Source: Colivivens sp964452915
Lineage (GTDB): Bacteria > Bacteroidota > Bacteroidia > Bacteroidales > Bacteroidaceae
Assembly (NCBI GenBank): GCA_964452915.1
Contig: CAYVNW010000017.1
Span: forward strand, 1-52,278
Reading direction: 5' to 3'
Length of the DNA stretch: 52,278 nt
The notes beneath the pieces are model-generated. The model searched no databases and was not told the origin of the DNA. It saw only the letters and a program-made list of their open reading frames with translations. Shown in pieces: positions 36,463-46,306 of this stretch; positions within the stretch are counted from its first letter, which is position 1; each line of letters begins with the position of its first letter. The position numbers were made by a program, and so were the translations under genes.

Positions 36463-38799
36463 TCAATATGTAAAGTCGGTAGTTTTTGCATATATTCTAT
36501 AGTCCTTGATGCCGCCAGGCACAGTACTTTCCATACGAGGGAGATAATCAAGGGCTGTGATTGTATATTCCTTGCCCAAATCAATTACTATCGTGTGAGG
36601 ATAATTTACACCCTTCTCTGTAGACCAATATGTGCTTTCTTGCAAATCATAAATTTTATCCGCGGCCTTATTTCCTGTCTTTATATCCTCATTGTCGGCA
36701 TACAGGATCTTCCATGGCTCACGCGACAGGCGTTCACCCTTATCATCCTTTATATACAGTTCGGCTATACATGCGTATTCCTTACCGTCAAGTGAGTTTA
36801 CAGCTTCGAGACATACATAACGGGCCTTGACCGGCTGTTTGAACGTGACGGTTTGCCACCCATTGCCGGCAGCAAACGTACCGGTAGCTATAGGCGTTTC
36901 ATTCGTCAAGTTGATTGTCTGTCCGTCTTTACGGTGTATAGGAGGTTCCTCGTTTTGCAACTTATCTATTATCGGATGGTCGAGGCCCGCTACCACTTGC
37001 CGCTTCGGACCTATGATGTCGAAGATAACAATTTCGTTCTTTCCTTTTTTCAGCCAACAACCCGGCAGGTAGAGAGTCTGCTGCGGACCTATTTCCCAGA
37101 AACGTCCCAAGGCATGTCCATTCACATAGACCAACCCTTTACCCCAGGTAGACATGTCCAAAAATGTATCGCCGACTTTGTCCACATTAAACGCAGCCTT
37201 ATAATATCCTGGCTTGCGGCTTCCGTTGTCTGAACCACTCGCAGACTGATACTTTCTGCCTGTATAGAATTCATACGAGTCGGGTAGCATATACGTGTTC
37301 CAATGCTTTAGTGAAGATGTGAACTTATTGCCGCCAAGTTCTATCGACAACTCCACGTCACCTTCAATGCCCTTGAAATCCTTTATCGCCCTTCCGAAGT
37401 TGATACGTCCCATTGCCTCAACGACAAGGAACAAAGTCTCACTCTTCTCATGTGACGGTATCACGAGATCCTTTTCACCCATACGGCGGTCGAGTGCGCC
37501 AATGTACTTATTTCCTACAAATACCTGCACATAGTCATGCCCGTTCTCTATATGCAAGTTAGCAGGCTTGTCGAACGCAGGAATCTCGGTAGCATAGATC
37601 ATGCTTCCCCAGCCTTGATCGAACTCCTCCATAGTCTTCAAGTCCTCGCTCTTATACATAGCCACATCATTTAAGTTCCACATAGATGAGAACTCATTGA
37701 TTTTAAACTCAGGTATACTTACAATTGGGATATTTGCCGGCGGATTAGGCAACTTCTTTTCAGAGAATCCCTGAAGCATACTACGCAGCTCCCAATATTT
37801 ATCAGTTGTCCTGCCATATTCATTAATCGGTGCGTCATAATCGTAGCTGGTTACATCGGGAGCGAACCCTGGAGAGTTTGCACCTGCCCAATGACCGAAC
37901 GAAGTACCTCCATGCGTCATGTACAGAGAGAAAGAGATATTATTGTCAAGCATCTCCTTCAGTCCCTCTACCAGATCCTTGGCACTGCGTGTTTCGTGCT
38001 TTCCGCCCCACTTGTCAAACCATCCGCTCCAAAACTCTGAACACATAAGCGGAGAGTCAGGGCGCAATTGCTTAAGACGGCGGAATTGATCTTGTATGTT
38101 TGCACCCGTGCCAAAGTTTATAGTCCAAATCATGTCATCGAGTCCGTTTTTTTCAAAGTTGCTCGACCAGTCACATTGGAAGAGTGCTATATCATTGCCG
38201 AAGTATTTTCGTACTATATCACGGATAGCACTTACATAAGGCTTGTCCACACCATAGCTACCATATTCGTTTTCCACCTGCACCATAATTATCGGACCGC
38301 CTTTCTGTATTGTAAGCGGAGCGAGCTGTTCAGCCACCTTTTGTTCGAACTTGTCGACACGCTCCATAAAATACGGGTCTTGCTCGCGCAGTTTAATGTC
38401 TTTCTTTTTCAACAGCCACCAAGGCAGTCCGCCCATTTCCCATTCAGCACATACATATGGTCCTGGACGCACGATGACGTACATTCCGTTCTTCTTTGCC
38501 AGACGGCAAAATTCAGCAATATCATTATTGCCGGTAAAGTCAAACTCGCCTTCCTTCTGCTCGTGTATGTTCCAGAAGATGTAGATACACACCGTGTTCA
38601 TGCCAAGAGCCTTGCACATCTTGATTCGATGCTCCCAATACTGGCGTGGAATACGCGGATAATGAATTTCGGCAGCTTTCACCGTGAACGGCTTGCCGTT
38701 TAACATAAACCGGCCTTGCCCTGCCTCAAATGAGCCTTTTTGCGCCATGGCAAAAGTTGTAACTAAAGCCAACGTTAAAGTAAAAAGTAATTTCTTCAT
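36463..38799 (-). CDS. GH35 beta-galactosidase, exported, with C-terminal F5/8-like domain
   Basis: The product is 778 residues. A signal peptide (cleavage at AMA/Q) precedes the GH35 barrel. VENEYGS carries acid/base Glu178, and MCSEFWSGWFDKWGG carries nucleophile Glu255. Beta-sandwich domains follow, and the C-terminal part (about 640-778) resembles a discoidin-type (F5/8) carbohydrate-binding domain. It cleaves terminal beta-galactose. With the downstream fucosidase it suggests removal of host-glycan caps. No SusC/SusD pair is next to them. Confidence 0.94.
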   Translation of the reverse strand: MKKLLFTLTLALVTTFAMAQKGSFEAGQGRFMLNGKPFTVKAAEIHYPRIPRQYWEHRIKMCKALGMNTVCIYIFWNIHEQKEGEFDFTGNNDIAEFCRLAKKNGMYVIVRPGPYVCAEWEMGGLPWWLLKKKDIKLREQDPYFMERVDKFEQKVAEQLAPLTIQKGGPIIMVQVENEYGSYGVDKPYVSAIRDIVRKYFGNDIALFQCDWSSNFEKNGLDDMIWTINFGTGANIQDQFRRLKQLRPDSPLMCSEFWSGWFDKWGGKHETRSAKDLVEGLKEMLDNNISFSLYMTHGGTSFGHWAGANSPGFAPDVTSYDYDAPINEYGRTTDKYWELRSMLQGFSEKKLPNPPANIPIVSIPEFKINEFSSMWNLNDVAMYKSEDLKTMEEFDQGWGSMIYATEIPAFDKPANLHIENGHDYVQVFVGNKYIGALDRRMGEKDLVIPSHEKSETLFLVVEAMGRINFGRAIKDFKGIEGDVELSIELGGNKFTSSLKHWNTYMLPDSYEFYTGRKYQSASGSDNGSRKPGYYKAAFNVDKVGDTFLDMSTWGKGLVYVNGHALGRFWEIGPQQTLYLPGCWLKKGKNEIVIFDIIGPKRQVVAGLDHPIIDKLQNEEPPIHRKDGQTINLTNETPIATGTFAAGNGWQTVTFKQPVKARYVCLEAVNSLDGKEYACIAELYIKDDKGERLSREPWKILYADNEDIKTGNKAADKIYDLQESTYWSTEKGVNYPHTIVIDLGKEYTITALDYLPRMESTVPGGIKDYRIYAKTTDFTY

Positions 38800-38839
38800 A
38801 TCTTTAAATATAATATTGTGTCATCTGAAAAGTCGGGAG

Positions 38840-38871
38840 CAAAGTTAAGCAAACAAAATTGAATAAACAAA
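38840..38871 (-). promoter_or_regulatory. Predicted promoter of the GH35-GH29 pair
   Basis: On the minus strand TAACTTTG (38840-38847) is the -7 box. TTTG (38868-38871) lies 20 bp upstream as the -33 element. The leader is about 35 nt. Confidence 0.6.
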
Positions 38872-39195
38872 TAAATGCACACGAAACTTGCGGCAAGCAA
38901 TAAAACTGCGGACTATGTAGAACAAATGTCTGTACCGTCAATGACATTTGCGATTTTTTGACAGACAGACAAACGAAAAAGGCCCAAGTGCGGACTTTCA
39001 CCTGTCAAAATAGTAGCAGTTTCCATGACGGTACCGATACAGCAAGATTTTTGCCCCATGACAAGTCGCGGCGCGCTTGCCGATAACCTGTCGGAAACAA
39101 CATTAAAACTTAAAAACGGGGCTGATTCGTACTAAAAATCAAGTCACGTCAATTCTTTTTGCACTGAAATATTTTTATCGTTGGAAAGAATTCGC
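38872..39195. other. Intergenic region between divergent GH35 and gyrA
   Basis: No gene is recognised. A small hairpin (CCGA, loop, TCGG) lies near 39079-39093. A regulator binding site for the glycosidases could be here, but none is identifiable. Confidence 0.35.
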
Positions 39196-39203
39196 TACCT
39201 TTG
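39196..39203 (+). promoter_or_regulatory. Predicted -7 box for gyrA
   Basis: TACCTTTG matches TAnnTTTG, 48 bp before the gyrA start. The -33 element is not clear. Confidence 0.4.
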
Positions 39204-39251
39204 TAAAGAAATATGCCAAAAGATTATTCAGAAGAAATTAAAATATAAACA

Positions 39252-41870
39252 ATGGATTCAAATCAAGACAGAATTATAAAAGTTGACATCAACGAAACGA
39301 TGAAGTCCTCTTACATTGACTATTCTATGTCAGTAATCGTATCACGTGCATTACCTGATGTAAGAGACGGATTCAAGCCTGTACACCGCCGTATTCTTTT
39401 TGATATGATGGAACAAGGCATCACATCAGACAAGCCTACCAAAAAAAGCGCACGTATCGTCGGAGACGTACTTGGAAAATACCATCCACATGGTGATTCG
39501 TCAGTTTATGGAGCATTGGTCCGCCTTGCCCAACCATGGGCAATGCGCTATCCTTTGGTCGACGGACAAGGAAACTTTGGTTCGGTCGATGGTGACCCGG
39601 CGGCAGCCATGCGTTACACCGAAGCAAGACTGACAAAAGCCGGTGAGGCAATGATGGATGATCTGTATAAAGACACAGTTGATTTTCAACCCACCTATGA
39701 TGATTCCAACACAGAGCCAACAGTACTTTCAACCCGTATACCAAACCTGCTCGTTAACGGAGCCACAGGTATTGCCGTAGGTATGGCCACAAACATACCG
39801 ACACACAATCTGAGTGAGGTAATCGACGGATGTGTCGCATATATCGACAACCCCGACATCGACACCGCAGGACTCATGCAATATATCAAAGGTCCTGACT
39901 TCCCGACGGGTGGTATCATTTGCGGTGTAGACGGAATTAAAGAAGCATACGAGACCGGACACGGACGAATCATCATACGTTCAAAAACTGAGTTCGAGAC
40001 AGACGGGCAGCATGACAAGATCATTATAAATGAAATACCATATAATGTAAATAAGGCCGAGCTGATCAAACGTATCGCAGAATTAATCACCGAGAAGAAG
40101 ATCGACGGCATAAGCAACATAAACGACGAGTCCGACCGTGAAGGTATGCGTATTGTGATCGACTTGAAACGTGATGCTAATTCTAACGTTGTACTCAACA
40201 AGCTGTACAAGATGACAGAAATGCAAAGCAGCTTCAGCGTCAACTGTATAGCCATTGTCCGCAAACGTCCAAAGACACTTACGCTTAAAGACTGCATCAA
40301 GGAATTCATAGAGCACCGCCATGAAGTGACAATAAGGCGTACGAAATTTGACAAGCGTAAAGCAGAGGAGCGCGCACACTTGCTTGAGGCTCTCATAATC
40401 GCAAGCGACAACATCAACGAGGTCGTACAGATCATCAGGTCATCAAAGAACCCACAAGAAGCACAGACAAGACTTATGGACCGTTTTGGCTTCGACGAGG
40501 CACAGGCAAAATACGTTGTCGACATGCGCCTCAGCCAACTCACAGGTCTGCAACAAGAGAAGCTCCATGCTGAATACGATGACCTTCTTAAGCAAATCAA
40601 GTATCTGCAATCAATTCTTGACGATCCGGAACTCTGTAAGAAAGTCATGAAAGACGACCTTATCGATGTCAAAGAGAAATTCGGCGATGAACGTAAGACT
40701 GTCATCGATCCTCGAGGAAGCCAGAATTTTAATCCGGAAGACTTCTTTGCTGACGACGCATGCGTGATCACGGTATCTCACCTCGGCTACATCAAACGCA
40801 CGCCACTGGCAGACTTCCGTATACAGGCACGCGGCGGTGTAGGCAGCAAGGGCGGAAATGCGCGCGAGGCCGACTTTATCGAATACATATACCCTGCCAC
40901 CGCACACAATACAATTATGTTCTTCACACAAAAGGGATTGTGCTATTGGATGAAAGTATACGAGATTCCAATGGGCAACAAGACCTTCAAGGGCCGTGCG
41001 GTACAAAACATGCTCAATATTGCGTCGGGCGACAAGATCACAGCATTCATCTGTATAAAAGACTTCAAGGATGAGGACTTTATAAACAGCCACAATCTCC
41101 TGTTCTGCACAAAGGACGGATTTATAAAGAAGACCTCATTGGAAAGCTATTCCCGCCCACGTACAAATGGCATAAAGGCTATTAATCTGAACGAGGGCGA
41201 CACAGTGAAGGAAGTGTTGCTCACAAGCGGTACAGACGAAATCATGATTGCCAACCGCAACGGACGGGCAATTCACTTTATTGAAAATACAGTACGCCCA
41301 ATGGGCAGGACTGCGACAGGAGTAAGATCCATAAAACTCGACAACGACGGTCAAGACGAGGTAATAGGAATGATTGTAGTCCATCGGCCGGAAGGACTGA
41401 CAGAAGAGGATATGCAAAACGACCCGAACTTCCCTACAATACTCGTTGTCAGTGAAAAGGGCTATGGCAAGCGCAGTTCGATATTGGACTACCGCATAAC
41501 AAACCGTAACGGCAAGGGTGTCAAGACTCTCAACATAACAGAGAAAACAGGAGCACTTATCGCGATTAAAGATGTGACCGACGATAACGACCTGATGATA
41601 ATAAACAAGAGCGGAGTTGCAATCAGATTGGCTGTAAAGACAATTCGCGTACAAGGCCGCAATACCCAAGGCGTAAGCCTCATCAATCTCAAGAAACGCA
41701 ACGATATAATATCCAGCGTATGCAAAGTAGAGCATGAAGATATTGACGAATCGGCACTTGAGAACGTCCCTGACGCTGACGGACAGACCAACATGACATA
41801 TCACGAGGACGACGGAAACGCCGACAGCAAGTCCGACGGACCGACTGATACAACCGAAGAGCAATCTTAA
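39252..41870 (+). CDS. gyrA: DNA gyrase subunit A
   Basis: The product is 872 residues. The catalytic tyrosine is Tyr122 in AAMRYTEARLT. The quinolone-determining region reads HPHGDSSVYG, with Ser83 present and Gly at position 87 (E. coli numbering coincides). The C-terminal beta-pinwheel includes QARGGVGSKGG, a GyrA-box-like loop, and the tail is acidic. With GyrB it introduces negative supercoils. The next gene starts 19 bp later. Confidence 0.97.
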   Translation: MDSNQDRIIKVDINETMKSSYIDYSMSVIVSRALPDVRDGFKPVHRRILFDMMEQGITSDKPTKKSARIVGDVLGKYHPHGDSSVYGALVRLAQPWAMRYPLVDGQGNFGSVDGDPAAAMRYTEARLTKAGEAMMDDLYKDTVDFQPTYDDSNTEPTVLSTRIPNLLVNGATGIAVGMATNIPTHNLSEVIDGCVAYIDNPDIDTAGLMQYIKGPDFPTGGIICGVDGIKEAYETGHGRIIIRSKTEFETDGQHDKIIINEIPYNVNKAELIKRIAELITEKKIDGISNINDESDREGMRIVIDLKRDANSNVVLNKLYKMTEMQSSFSVNCIAIVRKRPKTLTLKDCIKEFIEHRHEVTIRRTKFDKRKAEERAHLLEALIIASDNINEVVQIIRSSKNPQEAQTRLMDRFGFDEAQAKYVVDMRLSQLTGLQQEKLHAEYDDLLKQIKYLQSILDDPELCKKVMKDDLIDVKEKFGDERKTVIDPRGSQNFNPEDFFADDACVITVSHLGYIKRTPLADFRIQARGGVGSKGGNAREADFIEYIYPATAHNTIMFFTQKGLCYWMKVYEIPMGNKTFKGRAVQNMLNIASGDKITAFICIKDFKDEDFINSHNLLFCTKDGFIKKTSLESYSRPRTNGIKAINLNEGDTVKEVLLTSGTDEIMIANRNGRAIHFIENTVRPMGRTATGVRSIKLDNDGQDEVIGMIVVHRPEGLTEEDMQNDPNFPTILVVSEKGYGKRSSILDYRITNRNGKGVKTLNITEKTGALIAIKDVTDDNDLMIINKSGVAIRLAVKTIRVQGRNTQGVSLINLKKRNDIISSVCKVEHEDIDESALENVPDADGQTNMTYHEDDGNADSKSDGPTDTTEEQS

Positions 41871-41889
41871 CTAATAAATAAACATCATT

Positions 41890-43119
41890 ATGAGAAAAGT
41901 ATTGATTATCTGTGCGATACTTATGACAAGCTCATCAATGTTCGCACAAAAGTATGCAGTAATTGACGCTAATAGCAAATTAACTGAAGCATGTCAGAAT
42001 CCACAGAAGATTGACTACAATAAAGTCAATAAAGCCTGGGAAGACATTCAGGAATGTATGGTCAATGAAAAGTCTGCCAACTATTATGACACATGGAAGG
42101 TAGCCGCCAAAATCAGAAATGTGCTGACTGCACATATATATGATGAAGGTAAAACTTCAGGGCAAATGGACACGCTGGCTTATTTCAACGGACTGAATGA
42201 CATTCTCTCTTACTGGTCAAAATACGAGAAATGTCTTACAACACCTAATGAGAAAGGCAAACTGCCAATGAAGGAGGACGAATACAAGAGTGCACATAAG
42301 AGTGCTCAAAACGAGGCTGCCATGCTTCGTATTAACCTGCTCTCCGGTGCCTATGCAATCCTCCAGTCTCATCCGAAAGAGGCAACTAAATTCATTGATG
42401 CCTACTTAGCTACATTCGATGACCCTCTCTTCAAGGAACTGAATCTGAATGAGACCGACACCCTGAAAGAGAATGCATATCTCTACTATGGAATGACCCT
42501 CAAGAACATCGCAAAGACATACGAAGACACACTTCAATATCTAACATGGTACGAGAAGGTACTTCCATCAGATAATTTCGGCAACTATGCCTGCGTAGAA
42601 CTTATGAACACATACAAAGCACATGGAGATATGGCTAATTGGGAAAAATACTGCCGTTATGCTATTGACCACTATGATGATGTGCAGTTCCCTAAGCTTC
42701 TTATACAAGAATACGTAAGAGCTAACAAATTAGAGGAAACAAAACAATTGTGTGATAAGATGTCCGCAAAATACCCGAAAGAGATTTTCCCTGTCGAGAC
42801 AAAGGCCTTGCTCACATTCAACGATAAAAAATATACCGAAGCTATCGACCTGTTCAAGCATCTAACAGAAATCGATCCTACATACGGACGCGCATGGTGC
42901 TCACTCGGTACTTGCTACTACCAGTTGGCAATGGAGAACCGTACAAAGATCGACATCTGTAAAGGATACCTCAACCAGGCTATCCCTTGCTACAAGAAAG
43001 CAGAGGAAGCAGAGCCTGACGACTCTTCACTGTGGGGTGATCAACTCTACAGATGCTACCATGCCTTAAGCGATAAGACAAATGAAGCTAAATATAAAAA
43101 GTATTCCACTTCAAACTAA
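41890..43119 (+). CDS. Exported tetratricopeptide-repeat protein
   Basis: The product is 409 residues with a signal peptide (cleavage at SSMFAQ, near 20). The helical body has degenerate TPR units, clearest at about residues 310-375 (YTEAIDLFKHLTEIDPTYGR, then GYLNQAIPCYKKAEE). It is probably periplasmic or surface-attached and mediates protein contacts. It lies directly after gyrA, with a good terminator following. No specific function is recognised. Confidence 0.85.
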   Translation: MRKVLIICAILMTSSSMFAQKYAVIDANSKLTEACQNPQKIDYNKVNKAWEDIQECMVNEKSANYYDTWKVAAKIRNVLTAHIYDEGKTSGQMDTLAYFNGLNDILSYWSKYEKCLTTPNEKGKLPMKEDEYKSAHKSAQNEAAMLRINLLSGAYAILQSHPKEATKFIDAYLATFDDPLFKELNLNETDTLKENAYLYYGMTLKNIAKTYEDTLQYLTWYEKVLPSDNFGNYACVELMNTYKAHGDMANWEKYCRYAIDHYDDVQFPKLLIQEYVRANKLEETKQLCDKMSAKYPKEIFPVETKALLTFNDKKYTEAIDLFKHLTEIDPTYGRAWCSLGTCYYQLAMENRTKIDICKGYLNQAIPCYKKAEEAEPDDSSLWGDQLYRCYHALSDKTNEAKYKKYSTSN

Positions 43120-43146
43120 ACAACCGTTTTAATCCGCGGTGCTGGA

Positions 43147-43186
43147 GTGCCGGGCGCAATACTACTTGCACCCGGCACTTCTCTTT
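43147..43186 (+). terminator. Rho-independent terminator after the gyrA-TPR operon
   Basis: The arms GTGCCGGGCGCAA and TTGCACCCGGCAC pair with a single mismatch around a 6-nt loop, followed by TTCTCTTTT. It lies 27 bp after the TPR gene stop. Confidence 0.8.
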
Positions 43187-43286
43187 TATGCCTTCCCCGT
43201 CCTTTGTCATTTTGTCAGCGTAAGCAATTGGCATTGTATTTGTATCTGAACGTATGAAATAAAAATCAAAAGATAAACATACAAAT

Positions 43287-45332
43287 ATGAAAGGAAACAT
43301 TGGGGTAACCACCGAGAACATATTCCCCGTAATAAAAAAGTTCTTATATAGTGACCACGACATATTTATTCGTGAAATCGTCAGCAACGCCGTCGACGCA
43401 ACCCAAAAGTTACGCACAATCGCACAGAAAGGCGAATTTAAAGGCGAATTGGGCGACCTGACAGTCCATGTGAAAGTTGACAAAGAAGCAGGAACACTCA
43501 CCGTAAGCGACCGTGGTATAGGTATGACAGAAGAGGAAATCAACAAATACATAAACCAAATAGCATTCTCTTCAGCCAACGACTTCCTTGATAAATATCA
43601 GAATGACGCTAACGCCATTATAGGACATTTCGGACTTGGATTCTACAGCGCATTTATGGTCAGCAAAAAAGTTGAAATAGTGACTAAGAGCTGGAAAGAA
43701 GGCAGCCAGGCAAAGAAATGGTCGTGCGACGGCAGTCCTGAATACACAATTGAGGATGCAGACAAGAACGATCGTGGTACAGATATTATAATGTATATCG
43801 ACGATGACTGCAAGGAGTTCCTCGAAGAAGCACGCATACAGTCACTCCTTACTAAGTATTGCCACTTCCTACCTATTGCAGTGGCATTCGGTAAGAAAAA
43901 GGAATGGAAGGAAGGCAAAGAAGTTGAAACCGATGAAGACAATATCATCAATGATACAACACCTATATGGACTAAAAAGCCAACCGACCTTAAGGACGAG
44001 GACTACAAGAAGTTCTATCAGGAACTCTACCCTATGTCCGACGAGCCACTCTTCTGGATACATCTGAATGTAGACTTCCCGTTCCACCTCACGGGTGTAC
44101 TATACTTCCCGAAAGTAAGGAACAGCATAGACCTGCAAAAGAACAAGATCCAGTTGTATTGCAATCAAGTTTTTGTAACTGACAGCGTTGAGGGAATTGT
44201 GCCAAACTTTCTGACATTACTCCATGGTGTAATCGATTCACCGGACATTCCACTTAATGTCAGCCGTAGTTATTTGCAGAGTGACAAGAACGTGAAAAAG
44301 ATCTCCACATACATCACAAAGAAAGTAAGCGACAGGCTGCAAAGCATATTCAAGAACGACCGTAAGGAGTTTGAGTCAAAATGGGATGACATCAAGATAT
44401 TCATACATTACGGTATGCTCAGTGAACCCGACTATTACGAAAAAGCAAAAAGCTACGCCTTGCTCAAGGACACCGAAGGCAAATACTTCACATACGATGA
44501 GTACAAGACCCTCATCAAAGACTCACAAACCGACAAAGACGGTACACTTATCTTCCTCTATGCCCAGAATGTGAACGATCAATATTCGTATATCGAGGCA
44601 GCCAAGAAAAAGGGTTATAGCGTACTGCTGATGGACGGAGAACTCGATTCAGCCATGCTCGGTCTGCTTGAGCAGAAGAACGAAAAGACTCGCTTCGTAC
44701 GTGTTGACTCCGACACTATCAACAACTTGATACGTAAAGACGACAACACAAGCAGCACCACAGATGAGAATAATATCATAACAGATATATTCCAAACCCA
44801 ACTTCCGACCATTGAAAAGACTGAATTCCAAATCAGCGCACAAGGAATGGGCGAAGAAAGTGATCCTATCGTAATCACTCAGAGTGAGTATATGCGAAGA
44901 ATGAAGGAAGTTTCCAAACTGCAACAAGGCATGTCGTTCTACGGCACAATGCCCGACATGATGAATATTGTGGTCAACACCGACCACCCTCTCATCAAGA
45001 AAGTACAAGAAGAAGGAGAGGCTGCAACATCCGAAGCACTCAAACCAATTGAAGCCGAAATCAAAGGATTGACGGCCCGCAAAGACGCTATCAACCAAAG
45101 CAACAAAGATAAGAAATGGGACGAGATTAGCCAGGAAAGCAAGGATGAACTTAGCAAGACAGAAAAAGACATTGAAGAGCAGAAAGGCAAAAAGACTGCA
45201 GTTATTGCAAGCTTTGCAAAAGACAACAAAGTAGTTCATCAGCTCATCGACCTTGCCCTGCTTCAAAACGGCCTTCTTAAAGGCGAGGCATTAAACAACT
45301 TTATCCACAGAAGTGTAGACATGATAAAGTAA
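43287..45332 (+). CDS. htpG: Molecular chaperone HtpG (Hsp90)
   Basis: The product is 681 residues. The N-terminal GHKL ATPase includes EIVSNAVDATQKLR, VSDRGIGMTEEEI and GHFGLGFYSAFMV. The middle domain includes GVIDSPDIPLNVSRSYLQ. The C-terminal dimerisation domain carries a lysine/glutamate-rich insertion (about 590-640), as in other Bacteroidetes HtpG proteins. It folds and remodels clients in the cytosol. It is monocistronic, ended by a strong terminator. Confidence 0.97.
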   Translation: MKGNIGVTTENIFPVIKKFLYSDHDIFIREIVSNAVDATQKLRTIAQKGEFKGELGDLTVHVKVDKEAGTLTVSDRGIGMTEEEINKYINQIAFSSANDFLDKYQNDANAIIGHFGLGFYSAFMVSKKVEIVTKSWKEGSQAKKWSCDGSPEYTIEDADKNDRGTDIIMYIDDDCKEFLEEARIQSLLTKYCHFLPIAVAFGKKKEWKEGKEVETDEDNIINDTTPIWTKKPTDLKDEDYKKFYQELYPMSDEPLFWIHLNVDFPFHLTGVLYFPKVRNSIDLQKNKIQLYCNQVFVTDSVEGIVPNFLTLLHGVIDSPDIPLNVSRSYLQSDKNVKKISTYITKKVSDRLQSIFKNDRKEFESKWDDIKIFIHYGMLSEPDYYEKAKSYALLKDTEGKYFTYDEYKTLIKDSQTDKDGTLIFLYAQNVNDQYSYIEAAKKKGYSVLLMDGELDSAMLGLLEQKNEKTRFVRVDSDTINNLIRKDDNTSSTTDENNIITDIFQTQLPTIEKTEFQISAQGMGEESDPIVITQSEYMRRMKEVSKLQQGMSFYGTMPDMMNIVVNTDHPLIKKVQEEGEAATSEALKPIEAEIKGLTARKDAINQSNKDKKWDEISQESKDELSKTEKDIEEQKGKKTAVIASFAKDNKVVHQLIDLALLQNGLLKGEALNNFIHRSVDMIK

Positions 45333-45382
45333 ATTCGGAAAGAGACAAACAAAACACCTTTGTCATTCCACATAATTTTAGC

Positions 45383-45422
45383 AGTCCTGCAACATTGCGC
45401 CACAATGCTGCAGGACTTTTTT
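45383..45422 (+). terminator. Rho-independent terminator of htpG
   Basis: The arms AGTCCTGCA (45383-45391) and TGCAGGACT (45409-45417) are extended inward by CATTG/CAATG with a small bulge, and followed by six T. It lies 50 bp after the htpG stop. Confidence 0.85.
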
Positions 45423-45440
45423 CGTCATCTCGAGGCATCA

Positions 45441-45552
45441 GTACTGACATCGGAGATGCCACACTATGCGAAACCACAGCGTACACAGACGCAGTCAGTG
45501 CACATGGGGCCGTGACATAGCACACAGACTGCACCTTGAAAAGGTGCCACAG
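45441..45552 (+). repeat. Dispersed repeat, copy B (inverted relative to copy A at 27399-27510)
   Basis: It aligns to the reverse complement of 27399-27510 at roughly 80% identity over about 112 bp. It starts about 20 bp after the htpG terminator. A minus-strand frame crosses it but is open in this copy only. Confidence 0.7.
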
Positions 45553-45710
45553 CTTACGAGAGCCTATACATTTGAGTATAGTTTATGATTTCATTTTGAA
45601 ATTTTAACCAATTTGCAGAATAAAAAACTCATTGAGCGCAAGAAAAATAGAGGTCTTTTGCTTGTTTTTTCAAAACAAATAGTTACCTTCGCATAAAATG
45701 AAGAAAGAAT

Positions 45711-45881
45711 ATGGCAATAGAAATTAAGGCAATACCAACCTTAGAAGGTAAGGATGCAGAAAGATTCATAGAGCGTGCCGATGAAGCAGAACGCAAGTTC
45801 AAAGGCTTTGAGGGCATTGAGAACACCCCTGCATTTAAGGCGATGCAGAATATTTTGCGTAAATCAGGGATGACGAGATAA
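45711..45881 (+). CDS. Small protein upstream of a GNAT remnant (antitoxin-like)
   Basis: The product is 56 residues, charged, with no membrane segment: MAIEIKAIPTLEGKDAERFI begins it, and a helical, basic end (AFKAMQNILRKSGMTR) follows. Its stop overlaps the start of the GNAT frame by one base (TAATG). In Bacteroidales, small proteins of this kind often precede GNAT acetyltransferase genes in an arrangement like type II toxin-antitoxin pairs. The antitoxin role is inference. A near-consensus -7 box (TACCTTCG) lies at 45684-45691. Confidence 0.6.
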   Translation: MAIEIKAIPTLEGKDAERFIERADEAERKFKGFEGIENTPAFKAMQNILRKSGMTR

Positions 45882-46143
45882 TGGGATTTCTTGACGAACA
45901 CTGCTTATTCCAAGAGCTTACTGGCGAGAAAATTGCTGACAGTAAGCCGTTTTATTGTGGTAATGACGATTTGGACGAATTTTTCCAGAGGATGTAACTC
46001 GTTTTACATATAACCTCATGGGAAAAAGTTATTGTTTCGTATTGGATGATGATCCCAATACAATTGTGTGCGCTTTCACGGTCTCCAATGACAGTACACC
46101 TTATTACATATATATATGCGCGCGAGGGAATCACATACAGTAA
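45881..46143 (+). pseudogene. Frameshifted and truncated GNAT-family N-acetyltransferase
   Basis: The first frame (45881-45997) encodes 38 residues typical of the GNAT N-terminus in this lineage, including FYCGNDDLDEFFQ, and then stops. The +2-shifted frame from about 45991 continues with MGKSYCFVLDDDPNTIVCAF and TVSNDS, the next conserved part. It ends at a stop at 46141-46143 before the acetyl-CoA-binding motif. Both a one-base shift and loss of the C-terminal two thirds are needed to explain this. Confidence 0.75.
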
Positions 46144-46230
46144 CAAGAAAACAAGTTAATTTGAAGGTTTCTGCGAAACGGCGTTTTATATACCGTGTTT
46201 TTTTCTACTGCATTTTCAGCCCCAAAAAGG

Positions 46231-46306
46231 ATATTAATATGGTTTGGCATTTATATTAATATGCTTTGCCATTTATATTAATATCGTTGGGCATTTCAAT
46301 TAATAT
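46231..46306. repeat. Four boxes at exact 22-bp spacing (ATATTAATAT type)
   Basis: ATATTAATAT occurs at 46231, 46253 and 46275, and CAATTAATAT at 46297. The 12-bp interbox sequences are similar but not identical (GGTTTGGCATTT, GCTTTGCCATTT, CGTTGGGCATTT). Each box core is a palindrome. The 22-bp period places all boxes on one helix face. Confidence 0.75.

Noticed and set aside
45301..45534. 77-codon minus-strand frame across dispersed repeat copy B
   Set aside because: The corresponding frame is not open in copy A, so coding conservation is not supported.
46231..46306. CRISPR array
   Set aside because: The repeats are only 10 bp with 12-bp similar interboxes, so there are no unique spacers, and no cas gene is nearby.
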